Part shown: one piece after another, positions 9,434 through 18,262 of the stretch | Position numbering within the stretch: the stretch's first letter is position 1 | Layout: each line of letters begins with the position of its first letter | Assembly: GCA_946410085.1 (NCBI GenBank) | Contig: CAMJZA010000005.1 | Span: 1-64,000 of the forward strand | Direction of reading: 5' to 3' | Origin: an uncultured Treponema sp. | GTDB taxonomy: Bacteria; Spirochaetota; Spirochaetia; Treponematales; Treponemataceae | Length of the DNA: 64,000 nucleotides | Made by a program: the position numbers and the translations under genes | The notes under the pieces: generated by a model | Seen by the model: only the letters and a program-made list of their open reading frames with translations | Database searches by the model: none | Told to the model about the DNA's origin: nothing

Positions 9434-10162
9434 TTAAATCCGCACGGTTTCTACCATATAGCGGATTGACGTTCCGCTCTCATCCTCGACCGTCTTCTGG
9501 ATGACGAATACAACGGACTTGCCGGAAGGATCGGTGAATATCTTTTCTATCTGGTAGGAACTGACCCCTTTCCGCTCATACTGGGGATTGCCGACCTTCC
9601 AGGAACCGAGCAGCTTACCGTGCTGGTCTTCCATGCGCATATCGATGTAATAGCTGGAACTGACGTTCTTTCCCCGTCCCTTGACGGTCTGCCTGAGCTG
9701 AATCTTAAAGAATACGTCCGTGTCGTCGCTTGACCGTTCAAAGTCCTGAAAGACAATCCTGTCAGATACGCCACCACCTTCCGGCTTGGTAACCTTTCCG
9801 TCAGGGACATTCCGTATGTACAGGAGGTTCCGGGGAGAAACGGGGGAACACTTAAACCTGCCGAGGGAAGATGCGTTTTTCTTCAGGAGGGCATCAAAGG
9901 CCTTCCGACCGCTGACCTCCGTCGTCGCGCTGCTCGGCTTCGTGGCAAATACGCCGCCCGAAACAAAATCGTTCGCTGCAACATCGACGGCATAGATTTC
10001 GGCGTATGCCTGGAAGCTCAAATCGGTCTTCCCGTACTCGCCGAAGATATATGTCCTTCCGTCTTCTGAAAAACCTATGTCAGAAAAAGCCGCCGCATCG
10101 CCTGCAAAGGAAAACGAAGCCATCAGAGACAGGGCACAGGCGGCGATAAGTACTCGCTTCAT
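9434..10162 (-). CDS. Secreted DUF2259-type protein
   Basis: 242 residues from the ATG at 10162, which has GGGAGG in front; longer in-frame starts run into the divergent gene. The N-terminus MKRVLIAACALSLMASFSFA is a clear signal peptide. The mature part repeatedly names features of the DUF2259 family (IGFSEDGRTYIFGEYG, and a C-terminal half describing beta strands such as SSYYIDMRMED). This family is known from treponemes and has no assigned function. It stands alone, divergent from a membrane protein gene. The 255 bases between this gene and the receptor at 9178 hold the receptor's promoter and no gene. Confidence 0.75.
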   Translation of the reverse strand: MKRVLIAACALSLMASFSFAGDAAAFSDIGFSEDGRTYIFGEYGKTDLSFQAYAEIYAVDVAANDFVSGGVFATKPSSATTEVSGRKAFDALLKKNASSLGRFKCSPVSPRNLLYIRNVPDGKVTKPEGGGVSDRIVFQDFERSSDDTDVFFKIQLRQTVKGRGKNVSSSYYIDMRMEDQHGKLLGSWKVGNPQYERKGVSSYQIEKIFTDPSGKSVVFVIQKTVEDESGTSIRYMVETVRI

Positions 10163-10244
10163 AGTTCCTCCCATTTCAAATATCGGATGCAGTGCTTCTG
10201 ACTTTACAAAAAACAGCGATTGCTTTATGCTAGGAACACAAGCT

Positions 10245-11078
10245 ATGACCCTGAAAGCAAGGAACCGGATCCTGATACTCTTCTTTCTGATGGCTCTCCT
10301 CGACACGCTGCTGAATGCAGGCCTCTTTATACGGAGCATCATGGCAGAAACCCTCTCCTTCCCGCCCGATGCCGACATCGAACGGCAGATAGCGCTCCTT
10401 TCCAGACTGGACCTGCTCGCCTATGAGCCGCTTGCGGTCTGCATTTCCTGCCTCGCTTTCAATGCATACGCCCTCCTCACGACGCTGATCATCTACCTGA
10501 GCTTTGAAAAGACCCAGGCACTCGAAACCATCTATTTTCTCGGCTTCCTCCTGAGCTGCCTGGCAGAAAGCACCCGCCTGTTCATACCGATCTATGCCCT
10601 TGCACAGGATGCTCCGGCCTCCCTTGCAGTGCTGACCCGCATCGTCATCGGAGCGCGGATGCTCGCCCCCCTCTCCTTCCTCTTCGCCGAGCTGTTCAGC
10701 GACACGGAATCACGCCTGTTCGTGGAACGGAATTTAGTCATCATGCTCCTCGCTTCCATCTTCATGGGCCTGCTGATGCCGCTGCACACAGGCGGCTATT
10801 CGTCAATATTCACCTATCAGTGGGGCATTCAGGACATCTTTCACCTGAGCAGGCTCCTCATGGTAGCGGCAACGCTGCTCGCCATTATCTGCAAGATTGC
10901 GGTAAACTATTCAACGGAAACCATACACGAAGGCATCGGCTTCCTCATCAGCATCTGCGGCTACTTCATCCTCTGCAACAGCGATGCCTACATTCTGGTC
11001 ATCGTCGGGGCAGGCGCCCTCTTCATCGGGACCGTCTACTACCTGCGGTCCATGCACCAGCTCTACCGCTGGCGCTAG
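10245..11078 (+). CDS. Multi-pass membrane protein of unknown function
   Basis: 277 residues from the ATG at 10245; an ATG at 10227 is also possible. About seven hydrophobic segments are seen, the first at residues 8-28 (ILILFFLMALLDTLLNAGLF) and the last near 240-265. There is no recognisable catalytic motif and I do not recognise the family. The count and spacing recall a 7TM sensor module without a cytoplasmic output domain. A -10-like TAGGAA ends 8 bases before the ATG with no Shine-Dalgarno, hinting at a leaderless mRNA, although a -35 box is not evident. Confidence 0.65.
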   Translation: MTLKARNRILILFFLMALLDTLLNAGLFIRSIMAETLSFPPDADIERQIALLSRLDLLAYEPLAVCISCLAFNAYALLTTLIIYLSFEKTQALETIYFLGFLLSCLAESTRLFIPIYALAQDAPASLAVLTRIVIGARMLAPLSFLFAELFSDTESRLFVERNLVIMLLASIFMGLLMPLHTGGYSSIFTYQWGIQDIFHLSRLLMVAATLLAIICKIAVNYSTETIHEGIGFLISICGYFILCNSDAYILVIVGAGALFIGTVYYLRSMHQLYRWR

Positions 11079-11129
11079 AGCTGGACCTGGCAGGAGGCCG
11101 CAAAAGCGGCAGCCGGGGAACAGCCTGTC

Positions 11130-11759
11130 CTAAAGATGCAGGAGGAACTGGGAGACGCCGCCGAGCACGAGGGGAATGACGACGTTGTCATAGTCCTTGA
11201 GGGGCAAAAGCTCAATGAACATCCCCACGGACGCAATGATGAGGGCAAGGCCGCATTCGCCCGAAGCAAAGAAGCAGGAAAGGAATATTGCACAGAAACA
11301 CGTAAGACTGCCGGCAGCCGTCTTACCCTGCGTCAGGGGCAGCTGCATCCTGCCGAACAGGCGGCCCGCCAGGCTTGCCAGCCCGTCCCCGAAGGCGAGG
11401 GCATAAATGCCGATTGCGGCAGGCAGCGGCTCCCAGAGCAGGGCCGAAAGCAGGATCCCGGACGCAAGGGTCACGGGGCCGAATACAAAGCCGTTTTCGT
11501 CGCGCTTGCGGGCGGCAACGGCAGTCACGGACGAAATGACGGGAATCTCATGCCCCGAAAGCCGGGCAAGCTCTGAGACCGTGTACAGGATAACGGCAAG
11601 AAAAAGCAGGACGATGACCGGCCAGTAAAAGCGGGCGAGGAAGAAAGGCAGGCTGGCGCCGCATATATGAATGGACTTGCGGACAAACTCCTTCCGCAGC
11701 TCATTGATATGCTGGCGCCTGACGACCCCAGAATCTATCTGGCAGGAATAGCTCCGCAC
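11130..11759 (-). CDS. DGK1/dolichol-kinase-like CTP-dependent lipid kinase family protein
   Basis: 209 residues, GTG start directly after the stop of the large TPR gene, with GAGG in front, so the two are translationally close. The N-terminal RKSIHI and the later FGDGLASLAGRLFGR and TQGKTAAGSL segments are the conserved motifs of the phytol/dolichol/diacylglycerol kinase (SEC59/DGK1) family, which use CTP. Several membrane helices follow the family pattern. The probable role is phosphorylation of a membrane lipid alcohol; the substrate is not deducible. Some relatives are annotated as phosphatidate cytidylyltransferases. Confidence 0.72.
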   Translation of the reverse strand: MRSYSCQIDSGVVRRQHINELRKEFVRKSIHICGASLPFFLARFYWPVIVLLFLAVILYTVSELARLSGHEIPVISSVTAVAARKRDENGFVFGPVTLASGILLSALLWEPLPAAIGIYALAFGDGLASLAGRLFGRMQLPLTQGKTAAGSLTCFCAIFLSCFFASGECGLALIIASVGMFIELLPLKDYDNVVIPLVLGGVSQFLLHL

Positions 11760-14700
11760 TTACAGGCCCTCTTCCTCATCACTCTTGACCATCGGAATCG
11801 CCGTGTAAATCTCGGGGCTGAACTTCAGCTTCGGCTCCGTGATGTACTTGATGTTCTGCTCCGCAAGGTTTGAGCCTCCGGCGCGGACCATCGTCTCCTG
11901 ATTGCGGGCAAGGGCATCCCATGCCCGCAGGCTATCCTGTAGACTGACGATTGACTGGGCATTGTACTTGCTGTTGCCCGTCATTTCCGCAATGCGGGAC
12001 AGGGTAACGCCGAGGTTGTTCGATGCCTTCATGTAGGTATCGACGATGTCCGCATGGTCCTCGCGTACCTGGGGCAGCATGATGCCGTATATCTGCCGCT
12101 GGGCATCCAGAATCCGCAGGAGCTTCTCGTAGTAGCCCTGTGCCGCATAGTTGTCGTCACGCAGGCTCAGGGTGTTCGCGAGGGCAAGCAGGGAATGCGT
12201 GTCGTCCGGGTCGCCCTCCGAGCTCAGACGGAATGACATCAGTGCCTCGGGATAGTTCCGGTTCGTATACTGGATGTAGCCGATTCGGTAGCGGATTGAC
12301 GGCGTATCATTCTCGTTGTTGACGGACTTGACGTAGTTGTCGAGCGCCACGTCCATCTTGCCGGAGATGAAGTAATCGATGTTGCCGAGGTCCGCATACA
12401 GCTTTCCGACGGACTCCGTTCCCTTGAAGTACTTGTTCGAGGCATTTTCCTTCTCAAAGAGGTCCTTACCCTTCACGTACTGGGTTTCGGCATCGATATA
12501 CTTTTCTTCCTCCGCATAGGCCTCACCGAGCAGGCGGTAGGTATCGATGAGCTTGTAGGTGTCGCGGGTGCTCCGCGGCCGCATTGCAGTAAAGAACTCG
12601 ATCGCCTGATTAAAGCAGTTCATGCCGAGCTTGGTATTATAGGCACGCATATAGTAGCGGCCCATGTTGTACAGCGCCGTCGGGTTCTGGGGATTGGACT
12701 TGACCGCCGCTTCCAGAAGGCCGCGCAGGCCCTCGATGTGGCTCCGCAGGTACTCCTGTGACGGGGGCAGGTCGCCGTAGCGCTTGTCGAGCAGGTAGCC
12801 GGAAACTTCAATAAGGTCTTCCGAATCAAGGTTCTTGTTGTCGGGGAAGTAGCCCTCCTTATACTGCAGGACCTGCGGCAGGTTGTCCGTCCGCACGTAG
12901 TAACGCATCTGCCGGGAGAGGATCTTCGGCGTCAGCTTCTTCTGGTTCCCGTACAGCTCGTACAGGAGGTCGTACTGCTCCTTCGCCTTGTCGAACTTCG
13001 CCGGATCATCGTCCGCCCATGACAGGTAGGTATCGCCGAGCTGCAGCATGCCGTCATAGTCGTTGACGTAGTAATCCAGCACTTCCCGCTTCAGGATCTT
13101 CTCAGCCTCCGGGTAGTTGAACATGTCATTGGCAAGCATGTCCGCAAGGGCAAGTCCGGCAGGCTTGTCCTGCTTATAGCGCTTGAGGATCTGCCGGTAC
13201 ATGTTTTCCGCCCGGTCAAACTGCTTGTGCGCCCGGTAGGACTCCGCATACCTGTAGAACCAGTTCTTGACGGACTGGAACACCAATGCGCGGTTGAACT
13301 TGTCTTCCGACTGCGGATACATGTTTTCTTCTATTAATTCATAGCCCTGCTTGTAGAAGTGGCGGGCCATCAGCGGCTTATAGACAAAGTTGTCGCTCAG
13401 AATCCAGATGCAGAAGATGAGGATTGCCGCCGCCGTGCCGAGTATGGCAAGGGGCAGGATCCGGTTCTTGAGCTGGTACTGGGGCGTCTTCTTATAGGCT
13501 TCCCATTCCTCATTGCTCCGCCGCTCAAAGTCCTTGGGAACGCTCAGGGACTGAATGCCGAGCTGCTGCAGGTCTTCATCAGAGAGCAGTTTTTCCAGGT
13601 CAGAGGCAACTTTCTTCGCCGGGACCTTCTTCAGGACCTCTTCGAATATCTCAAACTGTGCGTCATCGGTAAAGTCGCTCTTGGTTGCAAACAGCTCGAT
13701 CGCAAGGCGGATATTGAGCGGATAATGCTCAAGGTTTTCGAGGAAGAGCTTATATTCCGCGTCGGTAAAGGTATTCTTCGGCTTCGCAGGACCGGAAGCA
13801 GGTCCGCTTTCGGTGTCGGCAACCGGTTCGGGAGCCTTTTTGTTCAGGTTCGCCGTTACCGTATCGGAGAAGCCGGGGATCGAGAACTCCTCGTTTCCAT
13901 CCTGTGCCGTTATGTTGCCGAGCTCAAAGTCATTTCCCGCATCAACCGGCGCGTCAAAGTCAACACCGTCCATCCCGGACGTATCAAAGGACTCAACGGT
14001 ATCTCCGGCATCCTCAGATTCCGCAGCAGCTTCTGCCTCCTCCAGAGGTGGAGCCTCGTCAGGGGCGCCAAAGGAATCCATGTCGCCGATGTCGGGCAGA
14101 TCCATGCCATCCAGAGCGGCAGCGGTCCCCGTATCCATGGCGGTCATATCGTCGGAAGCAGGAAGCTCTTCGACACCCGTATCAGCGGCCCCCATATCCT
14201 TCGTTTCCCCGTCATCGGAGAAGTCAGGCAGGTCGCCCAGTTCGGCGAGCGTGTCAGCGTCCGCAGGCAGCTCTTCCACCGCTTCCGCAGCCGGAGAAAG
14301 CTCCTCTCCCGCAAGCTCACCCATATCCGGCAGGGCGGTCTCGTCTTCTGCGGCAACACTTTCGTCAGCGGCAGGAACCGTATCGCTAAAGAGGCTTTCG
14401 TCGAGCGCCGACAGTTCAGCAGCTGCATCGACGGCGTTGCCCGTATCACCTGCTTCATCAGCGCTGCCCGCATCAAACGGCTCCGTCAGCCCGACAGCTT
14501 CCGCAGAGCCGGCATCCATTGTTTCGCCGCCTGCCGGTATTTCAGCGCCAAAGTCGGGGCTGTCCAGGTCAGAGACATCAAAGGGCTGTTCCGCTCCGGC
14601 AGTGTCCTCCCCTTCGGGGATGGCCCCGCCCGCTTCCTGCTTCTTCCGGTCCTCATAGGCGGCAAGGGCACCCGGATCGGGCGCTTCCCGCAGCTCGTCC

Positions 14701-15602
14701 GGCAGGGATTCACCAAGGTCAAGCCCCTCACCGGCAGCATCAAAGTCAAAGCTGCTGTCCGAAGCAGCATCCCCGGCATCTGCGGCCTCTGCAGAGGCAG
14801 TTCCGGCGTCCGTGAACGCAGCAGCATCTGCATCATCTATAGTAGGTATGTCATCAGGCAGTTCCGTCAGGCTGTCAGCCTCAGCGGCAGGCTCGGGGAT
14901 AAAGGCCTCTTCTGCGGGTTCCGGGACCGCTTCGACAGCAGGCTCCGGGTTCGCTTCCGGCACGGCAGACGCAGTGGGATCCGCAGCGGCGGCAAAGCTG
15001 GCGAGGTCAAACTCGTCATCCTCATCGGCAGCCGCACTTTCTTCAGGACCGGAAGAAGCTGCCGCCGCGGGGGCTTCGTCCTGCACCCCGTAGTCATCAT
15101 CCTCTTCTTCCTCTTCCGTTTCAACGGTCCCGTCCCCGCTGAAGGCAAGGAGGGAATCAAGGTCCTGATCCTCAATGGGGGTCAGGTCTTCCTCCTCCTC
15201 TTCCTCTTCTTCCTCGGCAGGATCTTCAAAGTCGCTCAAATCATCAGCCATGATGTTCAGGTCGGAACCAGGATTCAGGATATTGGAGACATCAGGCATG
15301 ACGGGAGCAGGAGCAGCCTCAGCAGCAGGCTCCTTCTTTGCGCTGGAACCGTCGTCAAACAGACCTTCGACGTTATATTTTTCACGCTCCCTTTCTGCGG
15401 CAGCGGCTTCGGCCTGCTGAACCTCTTCTTCAGAGACGACCGGCATTCCTTCGGCAAAATCCGCGGAGTCATCGGCAACGGTAATCTTCTTGGGAATCTT
15501 GACCGTTACAGGCTTTTCGCCCCGGGCAGAACGAATCTTTACCTCGTCACCCAGAGTCAATATATCCGCGTTAAACTGTTTGAGCTGATTTAATCCTGGC
15601 AT
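11760..15602 (-). CDS. Giant acidic TPR membrane protein, possible periplasmic-flagellar collar protein
   Basis: 1280 residues in three parts. Residues about 1-60 form a basic N-terminus (MPGLNQLKQFNADILTLG). Residues about 100-590 are an extremely acidic, Ala/Glu/Asp-rich low-complexity region. Residues about 620-705 form a folded helical segment. One membrane helix at about 710-738 is followed by a roughly 540-residue tail of tetratricopeptide-type helical repeats. With positives on the N side, the tail should be periplasmic. Large one-helix TPR proteins of this kind build the flagellar collar in spirochaetes (FlcA in Borrelia). That assignment is by resemblance only. A TATAAT box ends 9 bases before the ATG. 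Confidence 0.6.
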   Translation of the reverse strand: MPGLNQLKQFNADILTLGDEVKIRSARGEKPVTVKIPKKITVADDSADFAEGMPVVSEEEVQQAEAAAAEREREKYNVEGLFDDGSSAKKEPAAEAAPAPVMPDVSNILNPGSDLNIMADDLSDFEDPAEEEEEEEEEDLTPIEDQDLDSLLAFSGDGTVETEEEEEDDDYGVQDEAPAAAASSGPEESAAADEDDEFDLASFAAAADPTASAVPEANPEPAVEAVPEPAEEAFIPEPAAEADSLTELPDDIPTIDDADAAAFTDAGTASAEAADAGDAASDSSFDFDAAGEGLDLGESLPDELREAPDPGALAAYEDRKKQEAGGAIPEGEDTAGAEQPFDVSDLDSPDFGAEIPAGGETMDAGSAEAVGLTEPFDAGSADEAGDTGNAVDAAAELSALDESLFSDTVPAADESVAAEDETALPDMGELAGEELSPAAEAVEELPADADTLAELGDLPDFSDDGETKDMGAADTGVEELPASDDMTAMDTGTAAALDGMDLPDIGDMDSFGAPDEAPPLEEAEAAAESEDAGDTVESFDTSGMDGVDFDAPVDAGNDFELGNITAQDGNEEFSIPGFSDTVTANLNKKAPEPVADTESGPASGPAKPKNTFTDAEYKLFLENLEHYPLNIRLAIELFATKSDFTDDAQFEIFEEVLKKVPAKKVASDLEKLLSDEDLQQLGIQSLSVPKDFERRSNEEWEAYKKTPQYQLKNRILPLAILGTAAAILIFCIWILSDNFVYKPLMARHFYKQGYELIEENMYPQSEDKFNRALVFQSVKNWFYRYAESYRAHKQFDRAENMYRQILKRYKQDKPAGLALADMLANDMFNYPEAEKILKREVLDYYVNDYDGMLQLGDTYLSWADDDPAKFDKAKEQYDLLYELYGNQKKLTPKILSRQMRYYVRTDNLPQVLQYKEGYFPDNKNLDSEDLIEVSGYLLDKRYGDLPPSQEYLRSHIEGLRGLLEAAVKSNPQNPTALYNMGRYYMRAYNTKLGMNCFNQAIEFFTAMRPRSTRDTYKLIDTYRLLGEAYAEEEKYIDAETQYVKGKDLFEKENASNKYFKGTESVGKLYADLGNIDYFISGKMDVALDNYVKSVNNENDTPSIRYRIGYIQYTNRNYPEALMSFRLSSEGDPDDTHSLLALANTLSLRDDNYAAQGYYEKLLRILDAQRQIYGIMLPQVREDHADIVDTYMKASNNLGVTLSRIAEMTGNSKYNAQSIVSLQDSLRAWDALARNQETMVRAGGSNLAEQNIKYITEPKLKFSPEIYTAIPMVKSDEEEGL

Positions 15603-15641
15603 AGCCTTTTCATTATACTCCGCAAATTAACAATCTTTCAA
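15603..15641 (-). promoter_or_regulatory. Promoter with near-zero leader for the TPR protein gene
   Basis: Minus strand: TTGAAA (15636-15641), 18-base spacer, TATAAT (15612-15617), 9 bases to the ATG at 15602. The leader would be about 0-3 bases. Confidence 0.65.
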
Positions 15642-15702
15642 GTTCAATATCGGAATAAAAAAAAGCCACTATAAGAAATTTCCATTGCAATTACCAGTGA
15701 AT

Positions 15703-15708
15703 TATAAT
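15703..15708 (+). promoter_or_regulatory. -10 box of the CBM48-like gene
   Basis: TATAAT 22 bases before the AGGGAGG ribosome site region; the -35 match (TTCCAT at 15680-15685, 17-base spacing) is weak. Contrast the divergent gene, whose box abuts its ATG. Confidence 0.5.
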
Positions 15709-15735
15709 AAAGTAAGAAATAGGGAGGCCGATATT

Positions 15736-16479
15736 ATGTGTATGGATAAGAAGATCTTCCGTTCATTCGCTATTTCCCTGCTCATGCTGCTTATCCCGGG
15801 GCTTTTCTTCGCCGCGGAAGTCAAAACCGGCCTCACCGAAGAAGAGGCAGATTACGCAAATCTGGTAACCGGCATAAATACGGTTCAGGAGCCGTACATC
15901 AAGAACGGCTATGTTGTATTCACCGCCGACAAAAGCGCCCGCTTTGTCGGAATTGCGTTCGATTTTGAAAACTACAAGACCATCCACCACTACCAGAAGC
16001 ACAACACCTATACGGACAGCGGGGAAGTCAAGAGTTCGCTCTACTTCTATGCCCTCAAGCTGACGAAGGACATGCAGAAGATCAAGTACCGCGTCGTCAT
16101 CGACGGGCTGTGGACCCTTGATCCGACCAACGAAAGCAGGATTTTTGACCGCTCGACCGGCCTGCTCCTTTCCGTCTATGACGCAACGCGGGACATTCCC
16201 CCTGCAACCGAGCAGCTGAAAAGCGGGATTGTCCGCTTTGTCTATCAGGGCGAGGAAGGCAAGCAGGTCCGTCTCGGCGGCAGCTTTACCAACTGGGACA
16301 GCTGGATTTACGAGATGAAGGAAGTAAAGCCCGGTCTCTACCAGTTTGAACTGAGCCTCCCGCCCGGAACCTACCAGTACGCCTATTTTTCGGGGATGAA
16401 CACGATTGTCGACACGACAAACCCCGAACGCTGCTACACGATAGACGGCAAGACCGCCTCGCAGATTACCGTCCGCTAG
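15736..16479 (+). CDS. Secreted protein with a C-terminal glycogen-binding (CBM48/AMPK-like) domain
   Basis: 247 residues. The start was chosen at 15736 because GGAGG lies 8 bases upstream; an earlier ATG at 15685 has no such site. A signal peptide ends near FFAAE. Residues about 30-160 are an uncharacterised beta-rich region. Residues about 165-245 (VRFVYQGEEGKQVRLGGSF, TNWDSW, LPPGTYQYAYF) match the E-set CBM48 fold seen in AMPK beta and in isoamylase N-termini, including the aromatic sugar-binding positions. A periplasmic or surface glucan-binding role is inferred. No catalytic domain is present. Confidence 0.72.
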   Translation: MCMDKKIFRSFAISLLMLLIPGLFFAAEVKTGLTEEEADYANLVTGINTVQEPYIKNGYVVFTADKSARFVGIAFDFENYKTIHHYQKHNTYTDSGEVKSSLYFYALKLTKDMQKIKYRVVIDGLWTLDPTNESRIFDRSTGLLLSVYDATRDIPPATEQLKSGIVRFVYQGEEGKQVRLGGSFTNWDSWIYEMKEVKPGLYQFELSLPPGTYQYAYFSGMNTIVDTTNPERCYTIDGKTASQITVR

Positions 16480-16484
16480 ACTGC

Positions 16485-17162
16485 TCACGCACTCAAGGGT
16501 GCCGGTGTATCGTTTCCGCCGCCGTTGTCGTTGTCACCGTCATCATCAAAGCCTTTCATATACGCAATGAGCATCAGCCTGCGCAGGGCCTTGGGCAGTG
16601 CCTCGCGCAGGGCTTCCGTCTGCCCCCCGTCCGGGGCCAGGGACAGGGCCTGTTCCATGAAATCCGCCATAATCGGAAGCGGTGCAGAAAAGCGCGCAAG
16701 CTCCTCCTCCCCGTACTCCCGGTGCTCAAAGGGCAGCAGCGTCTCGTCAGGATAGAAGCGGCAGGGCCGCCAGCGGGGCCTGCCGTTTTTGTCATGCTCA
16801 CCGGCATAGCCGAACAGGCGGCAGATGAGGCAGCGGCCTCCGTAGACCGTGCAGTGGTAGGGAGTCCCGGGGTCAAAGAGGATGCAGCCGTCATCGTTGT
16901 TGGCAGATACAAAATCGCCTTCCATGATCCAGCGGGCAACACGGGGATTGTTTTCCAAAAGCCAGGCAGCCAGATAGAGGGCCTCGCATTCCAGCAGGTC
17001 CGGCTCAAAATGCGCACAGCAGTCCCCGCAGCCATCCGGGCAGGAGAAGGAGGCCGCCGCCTTCCAGGCTTCCTGCCGGTCCGCAATACGTGCATACACG
17101 GCCCCGAGGGAGTCGATAAGCTCCTTTTCGTGCGTATCTTCCAGAATCTTCAAGATATCCAT
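16485..17162 (-). CDS. YkgJ-type Cys-cluster protein (metal-binding)
   Basis: 225 residues, soluble. The defining motif CPDGCGDCC lies near residues 41-49, followed by a conserved CTVYGGRCLICRLFG segment and WRPCRFYP. These are the conserved Cys groups of the family described as a putative zinc- or iron-chelating domain. The tail is rich in Asp, Asn and Gly. It converges with the secreted CBM48 gene, five bases apart. A TGC-TAGAAT box on the minus strand lies about 30 bases before the ATG. The biological role is unknown. Confidence 0.8.
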   Translation of the reverse strand: MDILKILEDTHEKELIDSLGAVYARIADRQEAWKAAASFSCPDGCGDCCAHFEPDLLECEALYLAAWLLENNPRVARWIMEGDFVSANNDDGCILFDPGTPYHCTVYGGRCLICRLFGYAGEHDKNGRPRWRPCRFYPDETLLPFEHREYGEEELARFSAPLPIMADFMEQALSLAPDGGQTEALREALPKALRRLMLIAYMKGFDDDGDNDNGGGNDTPAPLSA

Positions 17163-17398
17163 AGCATGCCGTCCCTATCATTGACAAGAATTACCCGATT
17201 CTAGCAGAAAGAACAGCGAAACGCAAGCAAATGTCCGCTATGGGGCCCCTCCCCGCTCCATACGTTTTTATCCCTGCTCCATACGGTTCCTCCTCCCTGC
17301 CCCCTTGCCGTTTGCATGCAAAAACCGATATATTGATCATATATTACTCGTCTAGATAGAGATATTATATAGAAGAAAATCTGAAAGGAGAATAGACA

Positions 17399-18262
17399 AT
17401 GGCTGAAGAATCATGCAACCACGAATGCGGAGGCTGCGGCAAGGAAGGCTGCAAGGACAGGGACATGCACGAACAGCTTCGCGCAGGGTCTTCCGTCAAG
17501 AAAGTAATCGCAGTCATCAGCGGTAAGGGCGGCGTGGGAAAGTCCCTCGTCACGAGCCTGCTTGCGGCAAAAGTGCACCGGGACGGCTACCGGTCGGCAA
17601 TACTCGATGCAGACATCACCGGTCCTTCCATTCCGACCGCGTTCGGCCTGCAGGAAGAACGGGCAGAAGGCGGCTCCATGGCAGGCCCCGACGGGAAGCA
17701 TTCGGAATACCTCAAGCCCGTCGTCAGCGAAGGCGGCGTGCAGATCATGTCCATGAACTTCCTGCTCCCCCACGAAACCGACCCGGTCATCTGGCGCGGT
17801 CCGGTCATCTCCGGTGCAGTCCGCCAGTTCTGGAGCGACGTCCTCTGGGACAACGTGGATTTCATGTTCGTGGACTGTCCGCCGGGAACGGGCGACGTTC
17901 CGCTGACCGTCTTCCAGTCCATCCCGATTGACGGCATCATCGTCGTCGCCTCGCCCCAGCAGCTGGTCCGCGTCATCGTGGAAAAGGCCGTCAACATGGC
18001 GAACATGATGAAGGTGCCGATTCTGGGTCTCATCGAGAACATGAGCTACGTCAAGTGCCCTGACTGCGGCAGGGAACTGCGCATTTTCGGCGAAAACAAC
18101 ATTGACGGCATTGCAAAGGACTTTGGCCTTGAAGTGCTCGCCCGCCTGCCCATCGAACAGAACATGTCCGTCGCCGTGGACAACGGCGAAGTGGAAACGA
18201 TCGACGAAGGTTACATAGACCGGGCGGCCCAGGCCGTTGAAAGCATGATCAAGAAGGTGTAA
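17399..18262 (+). CDS. mrp: Mrp/NBP35-family Fe-S cluster carrier ATPase
   Basis: 287 residues. The deviant Walker A GKGGVGKS near residue 42 identifies the ParA/MinD superfamily, and DADITGPSIP is the Mrp signature. A Cys-rich N-terminus (CNHECGGCGKEGC) resembles the NBP35 Fe-S-binding extension. A C-terminal CPDC pair is the bridging cluster site found in ApbC and Nbp35. It delivers Fe-S clusters to target proteins. AAAGGAG precedes the ATG. Its stop overlaps the dus start by one base (TAATG), so the two genes are coupled. The AT-rich upstream 70 bases should hold the promoter. Confidence 0.9.
   Translation: MAEESCNHECGGCGKEGCKDRDMHEQLRAGSSVKKVIAVISGKGGVGKSLVTSLLAAKVHRDGYRSAILDADITGPSIPTAFGLQEERAEGGSMAGPDGKHSEYLKPVVSEGGVQIMSMNFLLPHETDPVIWRGPVISGAVRQFWSDVLWDNVDFMFVDCPPGTGDVPLTVFQSIPIDGIIVVASPQQLVRVIVEKAVNMANMMKVPILGLIENMSYVKCPDCGRELRIFGENNIDGIAKDFGLEVLARLPIEQNMSVAVDNGEVETIDEGYIDRAAQAVESMIKKV

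Noticed and set aside
13359-15593. Long open frame on the plus strand opposite the TPR protein gene
   Set aside because: It is the complement of the GC-rich acidic coding region; its translation is low-complexity, with no domain, start site or promoter.
17252-17285. Repeated GCTCCATACG upstream of mrp as an operator
   Set aside because: Only two short copies in low-complexity DNA, far from the likely promoter; chance cannot be excluded.
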